Shown here: positions 9,673 to 20,708 of the stretch, piece after piece
Numbering within the stretch: the first letter of the stretch is position 1
Layout of the letters: every line of letters starts with the position of its first letter
Assembly (NCBI GenBank): GCA_002811645.1
Contig: PDIP01000030.1
Coordinates: forward strand, 32,514-96,513
Length of the DNA stretch: 64,000 nt
Direction of reading: 5' to 3'
From: Corallochytrium limacisporum
Lineage: Eukaryota; Opisthokonta
Position numbers and translations under genes: made by a program
The notes under the pieces: generated by a model
What the model saw: only the letters and a program-made list of their open reading frames with translations
Told to the model about the DNA's origin: nothing
Database searches by the model: none

Positions 9673-10744
9673 GTCTTCTTTCTTCGTCAATGATTCAGTA
9701 TTTCTGTGGTTTATGGTTCAGATCACATAGTATGTCTTGCGTACATTGATGCCGTAGAGTGTAACTGTTGTTTAGATCCCTACAACCAGTGCTACATGTC
9801 GGCGCAATTACACACTCGTTGGTGCTATGTAGTCTCCACTATGCGCAGCTCCCACTCACGGGCGCTATGGTGAGACCCTCCCCCAAAAATACCCACCCTA
9901 CCAATCCCCCTCAACAACATCCCTCCGCGTTTCACTCCGTCCAGTTACTAGTTCCCCCTTTGTGCGGTCTCGTGGACTGTTCTGGGTTTGCATATTCTTA
10001 TTGTCATGAGTCGGAGCCTCTGAGTTACCGGTGGATCAAAAGGTTGGGAGGGGTATCATGGAGCAACCAACAAACCCAGTCCCCAGAAATCCACACAGGA
10101 GTGCGCAGCAAACAAGAAGACCCGGGTCCCCACCCACACTCTGCTGATGATGCGGTCCAGGGTGGCTGCTGAAGCCACGGCTGTTTCGGAGTCCCCAATT
10201 TTTTTGGCCCGTTTGCATCCGGTGTGTGAGAATCGTCCGAACTGTTGCTTTTGGGGCGCAGTCAGTATTTTAGTTTTGGGGAGCACAGGTCCTCAGCTGC
10301 AAATGACAGCGCACCCTGAAATAAACGAGTGATAGCCAGCGGAGGTGCAAAAAAAATTCTCCAGCAGTGTCGTTTGCGATTGCTCAGCTGCAGTGGTCAA
10401 TGTATTGTAGTTTGATGGGGTGGGAGCAGAGACTACGCCAAATATAGCAAGAACCGGCTGCTGAGTCTCTGAAACCCCCTTGCTCTCTCTGAGTTGTGGT
10501 GTGCGACTGGGCTTAAGTCATCGAATTCAAATGTCAACCCCGTTTGTGGACACAACAGGATTATACGCCGTGCCGGGTAGGCCGACCGACGTCACGGACG
10601 AATTTTGCCGGTTCCGTTCGCTGCATTTCCAGGACACATTTGGCAAGGGTGTTCCGGTGCAATTCATATAGTTTCCTTGCGTTTGCTGATTGAAGAAAGT
10701 TACTTTTGCTACCGTATTTTTTTTTCTCCCTTCAAGTGATATAT
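9673..10744. other. intergenic region between IML1 and the ACC-like gene
   Basis: About 1.07 kb separates two tandem minus-strand genes, so it should hold the ACC-like promoter and the IML1 3' end. Open frames here are short and without family resemblance. A CGTCA half-site of the CRE type occurs near 10590. I see nothing else. Confidence 0.5.
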
Positions 10745-13700
10745 TTATTGTTGGCTAAGATACCACCACTGTAGGGTAGTGTACTCTGGATGGTAGCGAA
10801 CCCCGGAATAAACGAATGAGCCACGGTGGCTTGCATTCTCTTGGCCAGGGGCGAAGGACATACTTTCCACGTCCGCTCTGGACGGTGCTTGTGATGCATC
10901 CGCGCCTTGCAGTGATTCAGTGGTTTCTGACTTCTCGTTGTCCACTACAGGAGCCAGAGTGGTTGCACCCTCTTCGATGGGTTCTTCCACTAACTCTGCA
11001 GGCAGCGGGAAGATGTCCGGTCCGCAAACCGCCACCATGGCCCTCCGGAACAGTGCATGATCAGTCATGACTTCCTGAATCTGTGCTTCAATGGTGGAAA
11101 CAGCTACCACACCGCTACTGATCCATCGCGCGGTGCGTAGACTGTTCAGATAGTAATTTACATCGAGATCATCACCACTCACATGCAAATTGGCCAATAT
11201 CGCCCCGGTTCGGTGCAGGAATCTCATGCACGGGGGAACAATTGGGACGGCAATCAATGGACTGGTCTGCGGAATGCCCGCAATTACTTTGCCAATGCAG
11301 TCGTTGCGATTGTCAAAGTCAAGTAAGAAATTTCCGTCATCAGCAAGGATGCGTGTCAATACTTGCACCTTCTCTTCCATAGTCAGCACTCTGGCAGGCG
11401 GAGCATATTCCGTGGCATTCAAATCCAGCGGCGGCGCATAGGCAAGGCCAGAGGTCCAGGCTGGAGACCATTTCCTCATTGTCCTAAAGGGAGACGAGTC
11501 GTTCATGGTAGGTGACTCTGCATTGTAATCAACCACAGGGGTTGATGGTATTGGCATGATCGGAAACCCGAGCTGATGCGCTCTTCTTTGCAGACCTTGC
11601 ACCAGGTCATCCACTGTGGATGCCATCGTGGTCAACCAGTGGAACTCAAAGTGAAAGGCTGTGTTGACAGCAAACACACTATCATACCAAAGGATAAACC
11701 AAGGAGATCCATCGTCGACCATGCCCTCGGCATCCATTCCTTTGGCATCCAATCCGTGCAAGGAGATCATTGCCCACTTGTCCAAAATTGGCTTTGATGT
11801 GATTGGCACACTTAGACTGGCCACAGGCAGCGGCCTTCTCAGGTCGCGCTTCCAAATGGCATTCAATGGGGATACCGCCAGGGTGAAGATCTTGCAGTCA
11901 TCCGAGAATGTCTTCTCCGGCCCAGTGTGCTCGATCACCTGCTTGTTCAACAATTCTGTGGCAAAGAGAATTGCATCCTTCCGCTTGGGAACGTCTTCAA
12001 AACTTTGTAAAATCCAGTTGATCAGGGAAAAGCCGAAGAAGTAAGGCTTTGCGTCCTTATCATGATCGTATGTGAAGATGGGGAGGATTCCTGTGGAATC
12101 CGACATCATCGTGTAGACCAAGTGGTGACACTCCGTCTCCATTGACAATTTTGATTGCTGGTTCCTAGTCATATTCTTGGCTGCTTCTGGTGTCGTCGGC
12201 TTTTTCAGCGGCAGTTTTATAAAACAGTCTTGAGCAATCATGATCTTAAGATTGACCTCACTGGGCACATCTGCCAAACCCGATTTCGGAGATCCGTACG
12301 ACTGAAACTTTTCGGAGAACTTGACATAGTTGTTCAAGACCTCCTCAAAGTCAGAAATAGTAGTCAAAGTTGATTGCTTCTCGTCAGACACCTGCATCTT
12401 CGCAAAGCGACTTCGCCAGATTTTGATACCACCACTGCTTTCGTCCACAGGCATGCTGAGATTTCCAATGATCAACTGATCAATGTAGTTCCACTGATGA
12501 TCCATATGCGGCTCGTGAATGAATTTCGCCTTTCGCAGGGTGTTGTGGCTGGCAGATCCAATCAGTGAGTATGTATAGTCTTGGCTTATTGGATCCATGT
12601 GCAGAGATCTTGCTCTCTGTGAGACAGGTCCCGTCATGACAGTATCAGACGCGCTCCCGCGTGAGTATCGTTTGACGTCGATTAGTTCACCATCTCTAGA
12701 GATGATATGATAAATGCGGCCAAAGGACAAGCGAAATCTCTCGGATGACTCTATACCACTCTTTCGCCGACCTCCACCACTTGCTAAAGGGTACTCCCTT
12801 TGCGAGAACTGCGATGATCCTGTGGACATAATTAGTTGAAAGCCTTGGGCCAGTCGTTGGGATACCAGCGCCCTCATCGCAAGATCCGTAATCGCAACCT
12901 TTGACTTCTCCTTGCTGATGCTGTCGAGGACAGCAGGGTATAAAGTGTAGTTGTGTTCATTAAACTTCCCATGGAGGTCGCCGGCGTCCGGGAAGTAATC
13001 TGTTGTAATGGGCAAACAAGCCGGTTCACAAAGTGCGTCCCAGTTGGGACCAGTGTGTTCGTATCCGAATACCCATTTCACGTTAGGTGTCAAATGGGCC
13101 CAACGTCTCCGGTTAGCAGTCATTTTCTGGCGATTGGCACCTATCTGGAATGGATTGAATCTGTCCGTCTGCTGTGCTTGTTTTGCATTATGATCCATGG
13201 CCGCTGCGAGACCGAGGTCCATCATTGACGATGAACTAATGCTGTGCGAGTGAATCCGTCCCGCTAATGTGTCACTCTTGTGGCTTAGGCCAAGCCGATC
13301 ACCACCAAACGACGACCGGCTCGCATGCGACATGGGAATGTCAATCGGAATACCCATAATCGACGTCTCTTCTTCTGTAGCAGTTACAGAGTGCCCAGAA
13401 CCCTCTCCACCGACAATGGACGGGGATTCATCAGACATTTCCGACAAGTGATCCTCGTCCATGGCCTTCCTTATGGCAGGCAGCCTATCTAGAAGTCGAG
13501 TACTGCGCAAAGGTGAGAGCGAAGCTCCTTGGGAGAAGTGACGCTCCCTGCGCATCCGTGCTTGATTTACGCTGGCAAGTTTTTCTCTCAAGGCATGACT
13601 ACGCCGTGATGACGAGAATACACTGCGGTCATAGGATTCCATTTGGGACCATCCAAGATGGTCGGCAACCACGTTCTCTTCATCTTCACCGCCAGGGTTT

Positions 13701-15160
13701 TCGGGACAATGTTGGCACCGTTTATCTTCTGCCATGGATATAAACCGATATGGTTCCATACCTAGACCATTTGAACTGCCATCAGGGATCAAGAGATCCA
13801 ACCGGCTAGAACCGACTGGAATGAAACACTGCCGGTTGATAAGCCAGTCCCTATAGAAGATCATGTAGATCCAGTCAGGTGATGAGTATGTCGGTGCGCC
13901 CTTGCCTGACCCATCAGAATGTGACACGGGCTCATCGAGGTGGATAAAGAGCGGAATGGCATGCAGAGGAGGCATAGCAACCGAGATGAAATCACAAACT
14001 ATGCCATGGTCAATCATGCGCCTTTTGGTCATCCTTGCGAGCTGTGGCTGCACTTCAAAGACACCAGAATTGGCCGAGATGCAAATGTAGAGCTGACCTG
14101 TACGATCAAGGTTGCGATCGAGTCGATGGCGCTCAAACACATTCAAACCCAGGTTGATTGCTTCGAGAAAGTTACTGCTTCTTGCTGCACAGAGCCTTCC
14201 AAGTCTCTTCCCGTCCGCAGATCTTCTGTGTGCCTTCTTGTAGAACCCGTTGATGGACGTACGCATGGACGCAATGAATTCAACCACATTCAAGGTGCTC
14301 GATTCGAGTTCACACGCCATATGATATATATCTTCATAGAACATCTCGGCAAGCGCACCGCCTTTGAGAAATTTCGTAGCTCTAAGGGCCGTCCTGTCAT
14401 CTATCATTTCATTTGCTTCATCTTTTGTGTAGTGTATCCGACCAGTCAGGATGAAGGACACGTGATGGTTAACGCCAGCATCGAGCCATTTTGTGACCAA
14501 TTCTTTCAGTGCACAATCGAGGACCTTCTCCAGATAGGTATCACCGTCATACGCATAGTCCTGCAGTTCGGACGACATTTGGACCATAACAAAGACTCTA
14601 GCCGTACCAGACCTATACACCACGTTGGTCTCTTCAGTGAGGATTCCGGTGTGAATACTCGTATTGTCTTTCCACAACTCTCGTACAGAGGCATGGATGC
14701 CGTTGATCACAATGGTTTTCCCAACATACAATGCAGAAGATCTCAATTCCCGCTTGAAACGCCACATGTCACCTCGTCCAATATACTGATCTCGGAATGA
14801 AACACTGACCAAGTGGACGCTGTATGAAGCTTCATCTACGATCACAACATTGACATCGCTTCGCATACCGAAGCCAAATTGTTCTGCAAGGTTCCGTTCC
14901 ATCGACACCTGGAAGGAAGATCCCTTTAGCGTCTTTGAGTCCGCAACTAAGGCCTTCAGGACGAGATACTTAGAGCCAGTTCTAGATTTCACCAAAGAAA
15001 TCCTCGCAAAACAATCTGTGAAGGCGTTAGGCATCATTTCCCCGTTGATGACAAATTCGTAGCCTTTGAACTGAGACGCCTCATGGTGCCACAAGCGTAC
15101 TGATGAGGACCGGCCTATGCGGGTGACCCCTCGGCGCGACCTTAGGTCGGCTCCACTCAT
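10745..15160 (-). CDS. IML1: IML1/DEPDC5, GATOR1 (SEACIT) subunit
   Basis: This 1471-residue protein is the large subunit of GATOR1/SEACIT, which represses TORC1 at the vacuole or lysosome when amino acids are scarce by acting on the Gtr/Rag GTPases. The N-terminal and SABA-type regions carry the family signature QYIGRGDMWRFKREL near residue 125. A DEP domain lies around residues 1020-1090 (YFFGFSLINWILQSF). The C-terminal domain ends in a conserved aromatic stretch (TLQWWYLSQQ). The middle (about 520-660) is Ser-rich and disordered, as in homologues. The length is close to yeast Iml1. One uninterrupted exon begins at ATG 15160. The catalytic arginine finger of GATOR1 sits in NPRL2, so none is expected here. 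It is divergent from the proteasome alpha-2 gene. SEH1, a member of the opposing GATOR2 complex, lies 7 kb away. Confidence 0.88.
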   Translation of the reverse strand: MSGADLRSRRGVTRIGRSSSVRLWHHEASQFKGYEFVINGEMMPNAFTDCFARISLVKSRTGSKYLVLKALVADSKTLKGSSFQVSMERNLAEQFGFGMRSDVNVVIVDEASYSVHLVSVSFRDQYIGRGDMWRFKRELRSSALYVGKTIVINGIHASVRELWKDNTSIHTGILTEETNVVYRSGTARVFVMVQMSSELQDYAYDGDTYLEKVLDCALKELVTKWLDAGVNHHVSFILTGRIHYTKDEANEMIDDRTALRATKFLKGGALAEMFYEDIYHMACELESSTLNVVEFIASMRTSINGFYKKAHRRSADGKRLGRLCAARSSNFLEAINLGLNVFERHRLDRNLDRTGQLYICISANSGVFEVQPQLARMTKRRMIDHGIVCDFISVAMPPLHAIPLFIHLDEPVSHSDGSGKGAPTYSSPDWIYMIFYRDWLINRQCFIPVGSSRLDLLIPDGSSNGLGMEPYRFISMAEDKRCQHCPENPGGEDEENVVADHLGWSQMESYDRSVFSSSRRSHALREKLASVNQARMRRERHFSQGASLSPLRSTRLLDRLPAIRKAMDEDHLSEMSDESPSIVGGEGSGHSVTATEEETSIMGIPIDIPMSHASRSSFGGDRLGLSHKSDTLAGRIHSHSISSSSMMDLGLAAAMDHNAKQAQQTDRFNPFQIGANRQKMTANRRRWAHLTPNVKWVFGYEHTGPNWDALCEPACLPITTDYFPDAGDLHGKFNEHNYTLYPAVLDSISKEKSKVAITDLAMRALVSQRLAQGFQLIMSTGSSQFSQREYPLASGGGRRKSGIESSERFRLSFGRIYHIISRDGELIDVKRYSRGSASDTVMTGPVSQRARSLHMDPISQDYTYSLIGSASHNTLRKAKFIHEPHMDHQWNYIDQLIIGNLSMPVDESSGGIKIWRSRFAKMQVSDEKQSTLTTISDFEEVLNNYVKFSEKFQSYGSPKSGLADVPSEVNLKIMIAQDCFIKLPLKKPTTPEAAKNMTRNQQSKLSMETECHHLVYTMMSDSTGILPIFTYDHDKDAKPYFFGFSLINWILQSFEDVPKRKDAILFATELLNKQVIEHTGPEKTFSDDCKIFTLAVSPLNAIWKRDLRRPLPVASLSVPITSKPILDKWAMISLHGLDAKGMDAEGMVDDGSPWFILWYDSVFAVNTAFHFEFHWLTTMASTVDDLVQGLQRRAHQLGFPIMPIPSTPVVDYNAESPTMNDSSPFRTMRKWSPAWTSGLAYAPPLDLNATEYAPPARVLTMEEKVQVLTRILADDGNFLLDFDNRNDCIGKVIAGIPQTSPLIAVPIVPPCMRFLHRTGAILANLHVSGDDLDVNYYLNSLRTARWISSGVVAVSTIEAQIQEVMTDHALFRRAMVAVCGPDIFPLPAELVEEPIEEGATTLAPVVDNEKSETTESLQGADASQAPSRADVESMSFAPGQENASHRGSFVYSGVRYHPEYTTLQWWYLSQQ

Positions 15161-15931
15161 TATTTGAGAATGATCTTGTTCTACATTATCAACATGTTGC
15201 TGGTATTAAGCAAGGCCATCAAATCAGCGCATAAGAGGTAGGGTTACCGGTGACAAGAACAAATTGGCTCTGTAAATAGTTGGGAGTGCTAATGGCTTCT
15301 TGTGCACGGGTTGCGCAGGGCCCGGCATCCCACCTACCCAAATTACTTCCGGACGTGTCTTAAATCCTCCGAGAGTCCCCTCGCTAATGCTAGCCTTTGG
15401 CGCGCGGTGAAGCGCCCAAGTTCTAAAACTGCCATACTTTAGTTACTCAGCCGACCTGTATGCCAAAATGATGTGTCAGTTTGCCTCCAAACTGCTCAAG
15501 TTCAGTACTAAACGTACTGAGCGCAGAACCGTACGGACGGGCAAACACACATTTCGAAAATTTTGCGCGGCACTGGCAGTCTTGTCCCCTATACAATATC
15601 GCACTGCCGTAGAAATGTTGTGCCTTTTTGTGGGCCCCTTTTGTTTCAGAACACCAGCGAACACAGAAACAGCCACACAGACGAGGCAGGTGGCTGCTGG
15701 TGTCTGCTAGTGGCTGCCACGGGCTCAAAGTTCGCTGGGAGTGTTCCGGACGCTTTGGCTAGCAATCTCCGTGCAGAGTCTGAAAGCCCTTTGACTTGTG
15801 CACTTCTTCTGGTCCAGTGAGTCTTCATGGTATAATTTGATGAGGTAGAAGACATATTTTAGTAGATCATATGTCAATGGCTTAATGTGCAGGAAAGCAT
15901 CTATTGCACATTGTATGATAGTAGTGGAACA
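15161..15931. promoter_or_regulatory. divergent promoter region IML1 / proteasome alpha-2
   Basis: This 771-base spacer separates two divergent start codons and must carry both promoters. It includes TTTGGCGCGC at 15396-15405, which matches the E2F-type consensus TTTSSCGC. No protein-coding frame with family resemblance is seen. The assignment of function to the motif is inference. Confidence 0.45.
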
Positions 15932-16636
15932 ATGTCGGAACGGTACAGCTTTTCGTTGACAACTTTCAGTCCTTCGGGCAAACTGGTACAGATCGAGTAT
16001 GCTTTGAACGCTGTGGCCAGCGGTGCCACTAGCCTGGGTGTGAAGGCTACCAACGGAGTGGTTATTGCAACAGAGAAAACCATGCCTATGCTCTGCGACG
16101 AGAGTAGTTTGCCAAAGTTGGTGAAGATCACAGACACTGTTGGTATGGTCTACAGTGGAATTGGACCGGACAGCCGGGTTCTCGCTAAGAAGGCCCGTAA
16201 GATTGCTCAAGAGTACTTCCTCACCTATCGTGAGCCGATGCCTCTGAGCCAGGTTGTGCGTGAGGTTGCCAGTGTCATGCAGGAGTATACGCAAAGTGGT
16301 GGTGTCAGGCCTTTTGGAGTCTCTCTCCTGGTGTGCGGCCTGGACGAGGGTCGCCATGGTATGTTCCAGGTTGACCCCTCCGGATCCTACTGGCCATGGA
16401 AGGCTACTGCGATCGGTAAGAACTATGTAAACGCCAAGACCTTCCTTGAAAAGCGCTACAACGAGGAGATTGAACTTGAGGATGCTATCCATACTGCAAT
16501 TCTCACACTGAAGGAGGGTTTTGAAGGACAGTTGACTGAAAAGAGCATTGAGATTGCCACAGTCACTCCCAAAGACGGCTTCCGCATCCTGACCGAAGCT
16601 GAATTGAAAGATCAGCTGGCCGCTGTTGGAAATTAA
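15932..16636 (+). CDS. PSMA2: 20S proteasome subunit alpha-2
   Basis: This is an outer-ring, non-catalytic subunit of the 20S proteasome, with 234 residues, the same length as human PSMA2. The N-terminal alpha signature is present ([21 protein letters not shown]), followed by the conserved blocks [20 protein letters not shown] and [12 protein letters not shown]. As expected for an alpha subunit there is no N-terminal catalytic Thr. ATG 15932 is preferred over the in-frame upstream ATG at 15887 because it gives the family's usual N-terminus. The gene has no intron and is convergent with the NDUFS3 gene, with 154 bases between the stop codons. Confidence 0.95.
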   Translation: MSERYSFSLTTFSPSGKLVQIEYALNAVASGATSLGVKATNGVVIATEKTMPMLCDESSLPKLVKITDTVGMVYSGIGPDSRVLAKKARKIAQEYFLTYREPMPLSQVVREVASVMQEYTQSGGVRPFGVSLLVCGLDEGRHGMFQVDPSGSYWPWKATAIGKNYVNAKTFLEKRYNEEIELEDAIHTAILTLKEGFEGQLTEKSIEIATVTPKDGFRILTEAELKDQLAAVGN

Positions 16637-16790
16637 GTTTCTAGAGACAGCATAAGAATAAGATATGTAGCAACAACACACAGAACCAGTCTCGTAGTTT
16701 CAAAGAATACTTGTATATGGACTATTTTTGACTATGTTTTTTATTTGGGAGTTTGAACTTCCTTCTAGTAATCTGTCATGAATTTTTAAA

Positions 16791-17588
16791 TTAGTTCTTA
16801 CCACCGCCCTGGATCTGCTCCCATGGGCTAGTGTACTCGAACTTGCGGAAGTCTTGTGTCAGTTCAAGGGGCTCACTGACGACACGCTTCTGCTCCTCAT
16901 CGTAGCGCACCTCTACATAGCCGGTAAGGGGAAAGTCCTTACGCAGGGGGTGTCCCTCGAAGCCGTAGTCTGTCAGAATTCGACGAAGGTCGGGGTGGTT
17001 GGCGAAGAAGACACCGTACATGTCCCAGACCTCACGTTCAGGCCAGTTTGCACTGGGAAACAGGTCACAGACGGATTCCACTGGAGTGAGCTCATCAGTA
17101 TAGGTGCGGACGCGAATGCGGGAATTGTACCGCAGAGATAACAGATTGTACACAATTTCGAAGCGGTAAACGCGCTCAGGAACATCAACACCACTCACGT
17201 CCATGAGCTGCTTGAACTGGCAGTTGGTGTGGTCCCGGAGAAACTGCAGCAAAGGATGCACAGCTTCGGGGTATGTCAAAATTTCCAGTTCGTTCTGTTG
17301 AGTAACCCGGACTTCCTGCACAAACTTGGGCACACACTCTGCAATAAACTTGGCAAAGTCGTTCAAGCGCTGGCTTTTTTCCTCCTGGGCTTCGATGCGA
17401 TCAGACATGAGAGAGCCTCTAACAGAGTCCCCAGTGGATACGGATTCACCAACGGATTTCTCCTCAAAGACCCGATGAGAGTGGTGGAATGAACGATATG
17501 TAAGAGGGGCAACTACGTTTCGCACATATTGAGGCCTGAACAAACGAGGCACGGCCCGAGCCCCGGTCTGACGAAATAGTGAGAACAT
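16791..17588 (-). CDS. NDUFS3: NADH:ubiquinone oxidoreductase 30-kDa subunit (NDUFS3/NUGM), mitochondrial
   Basis: This 265-residue nuclear-encoded core subunit belongs to the peripheral arm of respiratory complex I. The diagnostic block is intact: [30 protein letters not shown] and [18 protein letters not shown] (about residues 185-235). The first 40 residues are rich in Arg, Ser and hydrophobic residues and lack acidic ones, as in a mitochondrial targeting presequence. The start ATG at 17588 is the first in frame. The presence of this gene together with an NDUFAF2-type assembly factor means that the organism has a conventional complex I. Confidence 0.93.
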   Translation of the reverse strand: MFSLFRQTGARAVPRLFRPQYVRNVVAPLTYRSFHHSHRVFEEKSVGESVSTGDSVRGSLMSDRIEAQEEKSQRLNDFAKFIAECVPKFVQEVRVTQQNELEILTYPEAVHPLLQFLRDHTNCQFKQLMDVSGVDVPERVYRFEIVYNLLSLRYNSRIRVRTYTDELTPVESVCDLFPSANWPEREVWDMYGVFFANHPDLRRILTDYGFEGHPLRKDFPLTGYVEVRYDEEQKRVVSEPLELTQDFRKFEYTSPWEQIQGGGKN

Positions 17589-18120
17589 CCTGCACTCCAG
17601 TCAGCCTTCTATGATAATAATGCCGCAAGGATTTTCTGCTTGAACAATACAATCCACTGGATTAGTTTTCGTTACATTTTCAAGAACCTTCAGTAAGTAT
17701 TTACTTCGGTGTCTTTCTAACCACTCTAGTAAGCAGAGTTTTGTATGTCACAGAAAGAAACTCCTGTGCGACCTGCGTGATTGCAAACATCGAGGAAGAA
17801 GTTTTCCAGAGGCACAATTCACCAAAGGTGCACAACCACACCGGTGTCGCGACAAGCCCACACTTCACTGGAGGGGTCCTCGGACCACCCTTTTCAGCCA
17901 CCGGGTGGGCCCCTGGTGTAGCAAGTTTTTGTTTATTTTCGAAGCACCCAGTGCAAAACAAGACTCGAGATTTGAGGGAAAGGGAGTCCATTTTTGTGCG
18001 AACTGGTCTCCACAGGCTGAGGGCTCCCTGCTCAAAACGGAAGGAGGGGGAAACGCTGGCAACCGAAATTGGCGGATTGTGGTGGTGGACTGTGACTTAA
18101 ATAATGCTCCAAGCAACATC
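17589..18120. other. spacer between NDUFS3 and the C2-domain gene; holds an unresolved 5' exon
   Basis: The spacer lies between divergent genes. From about 18061 the plus-strand frame already encodes the first beta strand of a C2 domain, but no ATG precedes it in frame back to a GTG at 17905. A short upstream exon joined by splicing is therefore likely. A possible acceptor is the CCACAG ending at 18015. Confidence 0.4.
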
Positions 18121-19147
18121 ATGCAGGTTCGGAACGGAGACAAGATTCTCATCTCGTTTGACTTTTATGAATATGAAACCAAGAGCACCACACCTGTGGA
18201 AGGACCACACGCGGTGTTTAACTATATTGCCCGGTACAACGTGGACATCACAGACTTCCCTATCAAATATCTGCAGAATGAAGAGCTCGACATTAAGGTT
18301 TTGGTTTGCCACACGGACGGTACCTTCACCGAGTGTGGCTCGTCCAAACTGTCTCTTCAGTTGATGCTCAAGGCTACAGCACAGCAGGAGGTAAACAGAC
18401 TTTGGTGGTTTCCGAAGACGATGAAGACGATGCGGATGATGAGGACCTGCCCCCTGCCATCACTGTAGGCATCGAGACCCTGGAACTAGTGGATAAGTCA
18501 CCAACTGCCCACGACCCGCACGTTCAGATGGAATACCTGAGCTTTGAGCTCCTGGCTTTCCATGCTGCAGAGCTAGAGACGGAGTCCTACGCAAAGCAGA
18601 GCATCCTTGGACAACCCTGTGATGTGGGATACCGAAGGAGTAAGCATTTTCTGACCACTGTATGATCTTTGCGGCAATGGCCCGGTATCATGAACAAGTT
18701 GAAGACTAACACGACTAAGCAATCGTGACTTTCCTTTCCTTTGCTTTCCCTTCAACAGCTTTCCAACTGCCCTACGGAACACCTTCCCGTAATCTGCTCA
18801 GGAAGATAAAATATGACGAACTAACATCACCGGGTGGTGTGACGGTTCTCAATGACCCTCGTGACATCAGTTTCTTCCTAGTGTCCGAGCCTGCAGACGA
18901 TGAGGTCGATGCTGAGTGCGAGGACCTTGCAGTCGGTAGCTTGGTCGTCGCAGAACTTCTGTCCCGAAATGAGCACACCATTACGCAATCCCTGGACCTA
19001 TACAGCGTAACAAAACCAGAAGTTATTGTGGGCAAGCTGAACGTTTCCATTAGTGGTCTGCCTGACTGTGTGCGTGCGATTGCTAATTATGAAGATGCAC
19101 AGAGTAGGTTCTACACGGTGGACTATAATTCACAGAAGAATTCATAA
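18121..19147 (+). CDS. RPGRIP1/RPGRIP1L-like C2-domain protein (ciliary type)
   Basis: The first block (MQVRNGDKILISFDFYEYE onward, continuing to YLQNEELDIKVLV) resembles the first C2 domain of RPGRIP1/RPGRIP1L, transition-zone proteins of cilia and flagella. A second C2-like domain follows in the last exon. The long N-terminal coiled coils of animal homologues are not visible. A clear intron lies at 18640-18758, with donor GTAAGC, branch site GACTAAC at 18704-18710 and acceptor TTCAACAG; it joins the frames in phase. A second change of frame is needed near 18390. An intron at 18391-18443 (GTAAAC...GATGAG) restores phase but lacks a branch site and pyrimidine tract, so an indel is also possible. 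With both introns the product has 284 residues from ATG 18121, and homology extends slightly upstream, so the true 5' end is missing. Confidence 0.55.
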
Positions 19148-19305
19148 ACACAGTTCTACATTGCCTCCAAAACCAAAGGGACCAAGGACCATGCTTTGCC
19201 AAATTTCCGTACCTTTTTGTGGGCTCTGAGAAGGAATAGTACTGGACAAGAAATATCCCGCCCATCTGTGACAGTGAAGAAATGAAGTTCCCCTTCGTAA
19301 AGTAC

Positions 19306-19602
19306 TTATGCGTCTGACGGATTTTGCATAACAACTAGAATGTACTCTTTGTCGGGAGCAATCATTATCTCGTGCTTCCGAGTCCGCAACCGCAGGAAAG
19401 TCAGGTCGTTCTGAGGGTCCAGATCACGGACTACAGACTTTGCTTTGCCGGCCAACTGGGACACCAGGGCGGCGTACTGTACGGTCTGTGAGTTATCGAG
19501 AGTAGTGCGGATTGGAATACCGTCGTTATTGACGATAATATATCCGAGCACGCCCTTATGGCTCTGGATACGCTTCAGGGTTTCCTCGACTTCAGCGGAC
19601 AT
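19306..19602 (-). CDS. DYNLRB: dynein light chain, roadblock/LC7 type
   Basis: This 98-residue protein covers one roadblock/LC7 domain. It begins [20 protein letters not shown] and contains [17 protein letters not shown] and a C-terminal strand ending in [10 protein letters not shown], all typical of DYNLRB1/2 (96 residues in human). These dimers bind the intermediate chains of cytoplasmic dynein and of axonemal or intraflagellar-transport dynein. The frame is open upstream but has no earlier ATG. It is convergent with the C2-domain gene, 158 bases apart. Confidence 0.92.
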   Translation of the reverse strand: MSAEVEETLKRIQSHKGVLGYIIVNNDGIPIRTTLDNSQTVQYAALVSQLAGKAKSVVRDLDPQNDLTFLRLRTRKHEIMIAPDKEYILVVMQNPSDA

Positions 19603-20708
19603 GTTTCTTGGCTGTTGGTTTGCAAGTTCTAAGAAACTTGTGGGTGCTACAGAATAGATCAAATACCCGTGAAGATCAAATACCAATGCTGACTATCGCC
19701 AGCATAGGCTAAGGCGGCAGATAGCCACAAAATTGGGCTAAAAAAAACCAGCCGGTGACTTGTCTTTGTCTATAGCAATGTTCATAGAAGGGGAGCATAA
19801 GGGAACGGCCCCCTATGAACCCACCAGGATTAGTACACATCGACACCGGGCGGGACCTCTGCACGCCTCCCTTCGCCCTCTACAAGTGTTTGCAACTCAG
19901 TCGCAGGTAGTCGAGATCCTTCCTAAAGGAACGATTGGTACTCCGGCACAAAACGCGGCCCCCCATTGTCTGCGGCCGCAGGAATTCCCCAAGGAGTTTG
20001 GTGGCCATTTTGTGCGCGTTAGGACGGGCGCTCGGCTGCCTTGTCTTTCCCCTGCTCTTCATTCAACGCTCATGGTGGGGTGCCGGACCTTTCCTACATC
20101 CCCTTCCCCTTTCCCGTGCTGAAACTGCAACAGACCCACGGGGATATATTCTAAAAATACATGTGAATCAGAAAAGCGTATATTTCATGTCCCGAGTGAG
20201 CGGTTTACGGCCCTTGGTCTTCTATCTATTCGCGGGAAGAAATTGTACTCATTGTCCGAGAGGGTAGTATCAGTGGACGTGTGCGTAGGTTTGTGTACTG
20301 TGCTGAAGGTGCCGGTGCCCAGCGGTTCACGGGGGAAGGGGCCGTGAGAACCACTACCGGGTGTTCGCCAGCTGCGAAAGAATCTGCCCTACCAATGGGC
20401 CCTTATGTGTAGGGACCATCGCTCTGCACGTTCGGAAGCCATAGTACGAGAAAGGGCTGAGCATTGGTGGTCTCGGCGGATGTTAAGTGTATTGTGTGTG
20501 GTTACAGTCTTCTTCGAGGACCATCGTGATCACCGGTGGGCAGGTGTGGGATGACTGGACACGCTCATAGCGAAGGGGTTCACAAAGGTATACATGATGT
20601 AATACAGCTACCTGATGCAGTTGCTTTAGAACCCTACTGTTCCGTCACATTTACAGAGCCAGGTTCGCAACGCATAGTGAAAACCAGACTTGAAGGAATC
20701 GTATCAAC
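19603..20708. other. divergent spacer DYNLRB / tyrosine aminotransferase
   Basis: These 1.1 kb separate two divergent start codons. The stretch contains only short open frames without family resemblance and GC-rich segments near 19800-20120. It presumably carries both promoters; I see no clear TATA box or RNA gene. Confidence 0.4.

Noticed and set aside
13940-14800. 286-codon plus-strand frame within IML1
   Set aside because: It is antisense to the well-supported IML1 coding sequence, with no family signature.
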